Assembly (NCBI GenBank): GCA_021648745.1
Contig: JAKISE010000062.1
Location: 1-19,273 of the forward strand
Length of the DNA: 19,273 nt
Source: Cyclobacteriaceae bacterium
Lineage (GTDB): Bacteria > Bacteroidota > Bacteroidia > Cytophagales > Cyclobacteriaceae
Direction of reading: 5' to 3'
The notes beneath the pieces are model-generated. The model was not told the origin of the DNA and ran no database searches. It saw only the letters and a list, made by a program, of their open reading frames with translations. Made by a program: the position numbers and the translations under genes. Each line of letters opens with the position of its first letter. The stretch's first letter is position 1. Positions 16,033 to 19,273 of the stretch are shown here, piece after piece.

Positions 16033-16329
16033 ATGGAGAATCAAAGCCTTCAAAATGAATTTCAATCCCTCGAAAGAAAAGTTAATCTACTTTTAAACCA
16101 ATATACTGGCGAAAAGCAGAAAAATGAGCAATTGAGAATTGAAAATCAGCAGTTGGCAGAACAGTTGAAAGCTAAAACTGAACAGATTCAAAATTTTCAA
16201 AATCAGATAAAAATTAGTAAAATTGCAGGAAGCATAGGGACAGACAATGAGGATGTTTCAAAGCTCAAAGATAAGATTGACGATTACGTTAACGAAATAG
16301 ATTATTGTATAGCTCAACTAAGCCGATAA
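16033..16329 (+). CDS. Small coiled-coil protein upstream of zapA
   Basis: A 98-residue cytoplasmic protein with no named family that I can assign. Residues about 8-62 are a heptad-rich coiled coil (LERKVNLLL, then NEQLRIENQQLAEQLKAKTE). After a short linker comes a C-terminal segment KLKDKIDDYVNEIDYCIAQL. It lies 4 bases after pheT and 12 bases before zapA, so it is almost certainly expressed with both. Its size, coiled coil and place next to zapA make a partner of the division machinery, with a role like ZapB, a reasonable guess; no homology to ZapB is claimed. Confidence 0.8.
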   Translation: MENQSLQNEFQSLERKVNLLLNQYTGEKQKNEQLRIENQQLAEQLKAKTEQIQNFQNQIKISKIAGSIGTDNEDVSKLKDKIDDYVNEIDYCIAQLSR

Positions 16330-16341
16330 GGCATACTATTA

Positions 16342-16623
16342 ATGAATAAGCTTTCAATAAAAATAAAAATAGCTGACAGAGAATATCCAATGAAGGTAGA
16401 GCCTGAAGAGGAAGAACGGATACGAAAGGCTGGAAAAATTGTTAACGAAAAAATAAAACTGTTCAAAAGCCAATTTGGTATTGACGATAAACAAGATTTA
16501 CTGGCAATGGTGGCTTTTGATGCACTGGTTGAAAGACTAAAAACAGAGGGTAGCTCAAACGAAGACAGCCTACTCCAAGAAAAATTAGCCGGATTAAATA
16601 ACCTTATATCGCAGTCTATCTAA
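16342..16623 (+). CDS. zapA: Cell division protein ZapA
   Basis: ZapA binds FtsZ filaments and cross-links them at the division site. The 93 residues show the family layout: N-terminal strand block MNKLSIKIKIADREYPMKV, the helix EEEERIRKAGKIVNEKIKLF, then DKQDLLAMVAFDALVERLK, and a C-terminal helix. Short divergent ZapA proteins are usual in Bacteroidetes. The position between the coiled-coil gene and rny matches the order I expect in this phylum. Confidence 0.88.
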   Translation: MNKLSIKIKIADREYPMKVEPEEEERIRKAGKIVNEKIKLFKSQFGIDDKQDLLAMVAFDALVERLKTEGSSNEDSLLQEKLAGLNNLISQSI

Positions 16624-16674
16624 CAGCTTGATATCCAATTGTTTGCTCATTATAAACATATAAAGGGTTAACAA

Positions 16675-18240
16675 ATGACAGATTTAATATACATTATTGT
16701 AACAGGTTTTGTTGCGTTAATAGCAGGTATTATTATAGGTAAAATACTATTTGCAAAAGCCAATAAAGCGGAAGAACAAAAGGCGAAATCAAGTGCGGCA
16801 CTTATCATTAAGAAAGCTGAAATTGATGCGGAAGAAGTAAAAAAAGAAAAAATTCTTGAAGCCAAAGAGCGGTTCATCAAACTCAAATCTGAATTTGATG
16901 AGGAGATGAATCGTAAGAAGAATCAAATCCTTTCGAACGAAAATAAGCTCAAGCAAAGAGACCAACACCTCTCTAAACAAATTGAGCAAAACAATCGTAA
17001 ATCTACCGAATACGATGAGCTATCTGAAAAGCTAAAAAACCAAATGGAAATTGTGGCTCGTAAGAAAGAAGAGCTTGATAAGTTTAACGATCAAAAAGTT
17101 TCGATCCTTGAAAAAATAGCAAACCTTTCAGCAGAAGAAGCAAAGGATCAAATTATTGAAACCTTACAAGATGAAGCTCGAACTAGAGCTTCGGCTCAAA
17201 TTAAAGATATTGTAGAAGAGGCAAAATTATCAGCTACCAAGCAAGCTAAAAAGATTGTACTCGAAACCATTCAACGAACGGCTACCGAGCACGCCATTGA
17301 AAACTGTGTTTCCGTTTTCAACTTAGAAAGTGATGACATTAAGGGTAAAATTATTGGCCGAGAAGGGCGAAATATTAGAGCATTAGAAGCAGCAACAGGC
17401 GTTGAAATAATTGTGGACGATACGCCTGAAGCCATTATCATTTCTGGTTTCGACCCTGTGCGAAGAGAGATTGCTCGTTTATCGTTGCACAGGCTAGTGA
17501 CAGATGGCAGAATTCACCCAGCGAGAATTGAGGAAATTGTAGCCAAGACTCGAAAAAATATTGAAGAAGAAATTGTTGAAATTGGTGAGCGTACCGTTAT
17601 CGATTTGGGTATACATGGCCTCCACCCTGAGTTAATTAAAATGGTGGGTCGTATGCGCTTCCGTTCTTCGTATGGTCAAAACCTGTTGCAGCACTCTCGT
17701 GAAGTAGCTAATCTTTGTGCTATTATGGCGGCAGAAATTGGGCTCAACCCCAAGCAAGCCAAACGTGCTGGATTATTGCACGATATTGGTAAGGTATGGT
17801 TCGAAGAATCGGAAAAACCACATGCCATTATTGGTATGGAGCTGGCTCAAAAATACAAAGAGCATCCAAAAATTTGTAATGCCATTGGAGCTCACCACGA
17901 TGAGGTAGAAATGACTGCGATGATTTCTCCAATTATTCAGGCCTGTGATGCCATTTCTGGTGCTCGCCCTGGTGCTCGTAGAGAGGTAATGGAGTCGTAC
18001 ATTAAGCGACTAAAAGACTTGGAAGCTCTTGCCACAGGATTTGATGGAGTTAATAAGTGCTATGCCATTCAAGCAGGTAGAGAGCTACGCGTTATGGTAG
18101 ATGCCGACCATGTATCTGATAAAGTAGCAGGTCAATTATCATTTGACATCTCCCAAAAAATTGAGACTGATATGCAATACCCAGGGCAAATAAAAGTAAC
18201 GGTTATTCGTGAAATGCGAGCAGTATCTTTTGCTAGGTGA
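16675..18240 (+). CDS. rny: Ribonuclease Y
   Basis: Membrane-bound endoribonuclease that starts mRNA decay, 521 residues, usual length. An N-terminal membrane segment (4-26) is followed by a long charged coiled coil (about 28-205), a KH RNA-binding domain (about 212-272; GKIIGREGRNIRALEAATGV), and an HD phosphohydrolase domain (about 335-430) with metal ligands in LLQHSREVANL (His340), LLHDIGKV (His369-Asp370), IGAHHDE (His407/408) and IQACDAISGARPG (Asp425). The segment after HDIGKV is WFEESEKPHAIIG rather than the form seen in Firmicutes. It starts 51 bases after zapA and is likely in the same transcription unit. ATG at 16675 is confirmed by the membrane segment. Confidence 0.96.
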   Translation: MTDLIYIIVTGFVALIAGIIIGKILFAKANKAEEQKAKSSAALIIKKAEIDAEEVKKEKILEAKERFIKLKSEFDEEMNRKKNQILSNENKLKQRDQHLSKQIEQNNRKSTEYDELSEKLKNQMEIVARKKEELDKFNDQKVSILEKIANLSAEEAKDQIIETLQDEARTRASAQIKDIVEEAKLSATKQAKKIVLETIQRTATEHAIENCVSVFNLESDDIKGKIIGREGRNIRALEAATGVEIIVDDTPEAIIISGFDPVRREIARLSLHRLVTDGRIHPARIEEIVAKTRKNIEEEIVEIGERTVIDLGIHGLHPELIKMVGRMRFRSSYGQNLLQHSREVANLCAIMAAEIGLNPKQAKRAGLLHDIGKVWFEESEKPHAIIGMELAQKYKEHPKICNAIGAHHDEVEMTAMISPIIQACDAISGARPGARREVMESYIKRLKDLEALATGFDGVNKCYAIQAGRELRVMVDADHVSDKVAGQLSFDISQKIETDMQYPGQIKVTVIREMRAVSFAR

Positions 18241-18248
18241 TAGCAAAA
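18228..18248 (+). terminator. Hairpin overlapping the rny stop codon
   Basis: TTTTGCTA pairs perfectly with TAGCAAAA around GGTGA; the stop codon TGA lies in the loop. No T-run follows, so it may be a 3'-end or processing hairpin rather than a true terminator. Confidence 0.35.
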
Positions 18249-18298
18249 ATGAGGGTGTAATTAATAAGCAATGTTTCTGACTGCTCTAAGCTAAAAAA

Positions 18299-18868
18299 AT
18301 GAAGACACCAATTGATGTAATAAACCAAATTATTAACCTCAATGAAAATGAGGCTAAAATAATTAACCAATATTTCGTTTCCAAGATACTAAAAAAAGGA
18401 GACCTGTTTATTAAAGAAGGCCAATACTGCAATAATATTGCTTTTATAAGTAGTGGTACAGTAAGGGTGTTTTATACTGATGAAAATGCGAATGAGATTA
18501 GTTGTTTTTTTATGAATGAAAATAATTTTATTTCTTCTTTCACCAGCTTTCTTACCCATACACCCACCAAAGAGAATATTGAAGCTATTGATGAGGTAGA
18601 ACTCCACATAATTAATAGAGAAGAATTAGAAAAACTGTCGGCAGAAGTTCCAAAAATTCAGATTTGGAGAAGGGTGATAGCGGAAAATTTATTCATTCTT
18701 ATGGAAAGACGCATAGCTATGCTTCAATCGCAATCTGCGCAAGAACGGTATGAAAACATGATTAAAGAAAATGGTGACATTATTTTAAAAGTGCCATTAC
18801 AATACACCGCATCTTTCCTTGGCATTACCCCACAGCACCTTAGTCGTTTAAGAAAAAAACAAAATTAA
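18299..18868 (+). CDS. Crp/Fnr family transcription regulator
   Basis: Regulator of 189 residues with an N-terminal cyclic-nucleotide-binding-type beta barrel (about 25-120; KKGDLFIKEGQYCNNIAFIS, SGTVRVFYTDENANEISCFF) and a C-terminal winged helix (about 135-187; SAQERYENMI, then VPLQYTASFLGITPQHLSRL). The barrel lacks the cAMP-binding GE...RA..V pattern of true Crp and has no Cys cluster for an iron-sulfur centre, so the ligand is unknown; many Bacteroidetes members of this type have none known. It stands 58 bases after rny on the same strand but is probably a separate accessory gene. The targets are not visible. Confidence 0.9.
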   Translation: MKTPIDVINQIINLNENEAKIINQYFVSKILKKGDLFIKEGQYCNNIAFISSGTVRVFYTDENANEISCFFMNENNFISSFTSFLTHTPTKENIEAIDEVELHIINREELEKLSAEVPKIQIWRRVIAENLFILMERRIAMLQSQSAQERYENMIKENGDIILKVPLQYTASFLGITPQHLSRLRKKQN

Positions 18869-19273
18869 TATGGTGTAACTTGTTCCTTTATTTTCGCCTG
18901 CCACGCCAGTATGCCGTCAGGTTAAGAAAATAACTTGTTGTAATTCAGTTGATAAACCAAATGAGTATAAAGGTACTGAAATTTCTGACTTCATTAAAAT
19001 TGATGGCTATTGTTTTGCAACGGTCTTAGCATGTGCAATTTTAAAATAATCGTGAGCGTACAACATAACACGATAATGCCTGATTTAGACATAACCTGCA
19101 AGTCACCTTGTACCGCCTGATCAAATCTTTAGAGTTTTTCTATTAGAACTATGCCCCAGATACAACTATTTTTATATTAGTCCACAACAAAACGAAATAT
19201 AGCTACTGAAAAATAGATCACTAAGGTTAGTAAATATTAAGTTTTATCTTGATGGCATTAGATTAGCAATACA
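18869..19273. other. Gene-free stretch at right edge
   Basis: No convincing gene, RNA or terminator found. The longest plus-strand open frame (18879-19046, 56 codons) has no ATG, GTG or TTG start and no recognised similarity. Frames on the other strand are broken by many stops. Confidence 0.6.

Noticed and set aside
16624..16674. Possible 6S RNA after zapA, as in some proteobacteria
   Set aside because: The gap is only 51 bases, too short for a 6S RNA.
18879..19049. 56-codon open frame after the Crp/Fnr gene
   Set aside because: No start codon, no recognised similarity and no promoter; it could equally be a decayed fragment or chance.
1..19273. Phage, transposon, CRISPR or defence island
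   Set aside because: No transposase, integrase, cas, toxin-antitoxin or repeat-spacer pattern was seen; accessory content is surface and envelope genes.

Overview
The window looks like chromosomal DNA from a Bacteroidetes (Bacteroidota) species, most likely Cytophagales-like. The evidence is AT-rich sequence, promoters of the TTTG / TAnnTTTG type, no Shine-Dalgarno motifs ahead of genes, two proteins with type IX secretion (T9SS) C-terminal sorting domains, SprB-type repeats, a TPR histidine kinase with a LytTR regulator, and the block pheT / small coiled-coil gene / zapA / rny. No insertion sequence, phage gene, CRISPR array, tRNA or rRNA was seen. The genus cannot be named from the sequence alone.

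Left part (1-4500, accessory). A T9SS-exported repeat protein enters from the left edge; its reading frame is broken by an in-frame TGA at 18-20. It ends at a strong terminator. Next, on the minus strand, is a gene relic (1843-2061) that joins the 3' end of a zinc phospholipase/nuclease-like gene to an internal piece of an alpha/beta-hydrolase gene. Two divergent exported alpha/beta hydrolases follow in tandem, preceded by a 72-residue Lys/Glu-rich protein. A 61-bp direct repeat at the start of each hydrolase carries the tail of the 72-residue gene and marks an old duplication or recombination.

Middle part (4500-11742, minus strand). A lipoprotein gene and a 951-residue SprB-repeat surface protein look like one operon. 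Upstream, in transcription order, lie a Zn-phospholipase/S1-P1-nuclease-like exported protein, a TPR sensor histidine kinase of the LytS type, and its LytTR response regulator, closely spaced. In front of the lipoprotein/SprB operon is a pair of identical 9-bp direct repeats, centre to centre 21 bp, the geometry bound by LytTR regulators. This suggests the neighbouring two-component system controls the surface protein.

Right part (11784-18868, plus strand, mainly core genes). rpsT has a near-ideal Bacteroidetes promoter that overlaps the divergent nuclease promoter, and a clear terminator. radC (TTG start) and a DUF1684 gene follow. Then comes the core run pheT, a 98-residue coiled-coil protein, zapA and rny (translation, cell division, RNA decay), and a Crp/Fnr-family regulator. 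The last 405 bases hold no recognisable gene.
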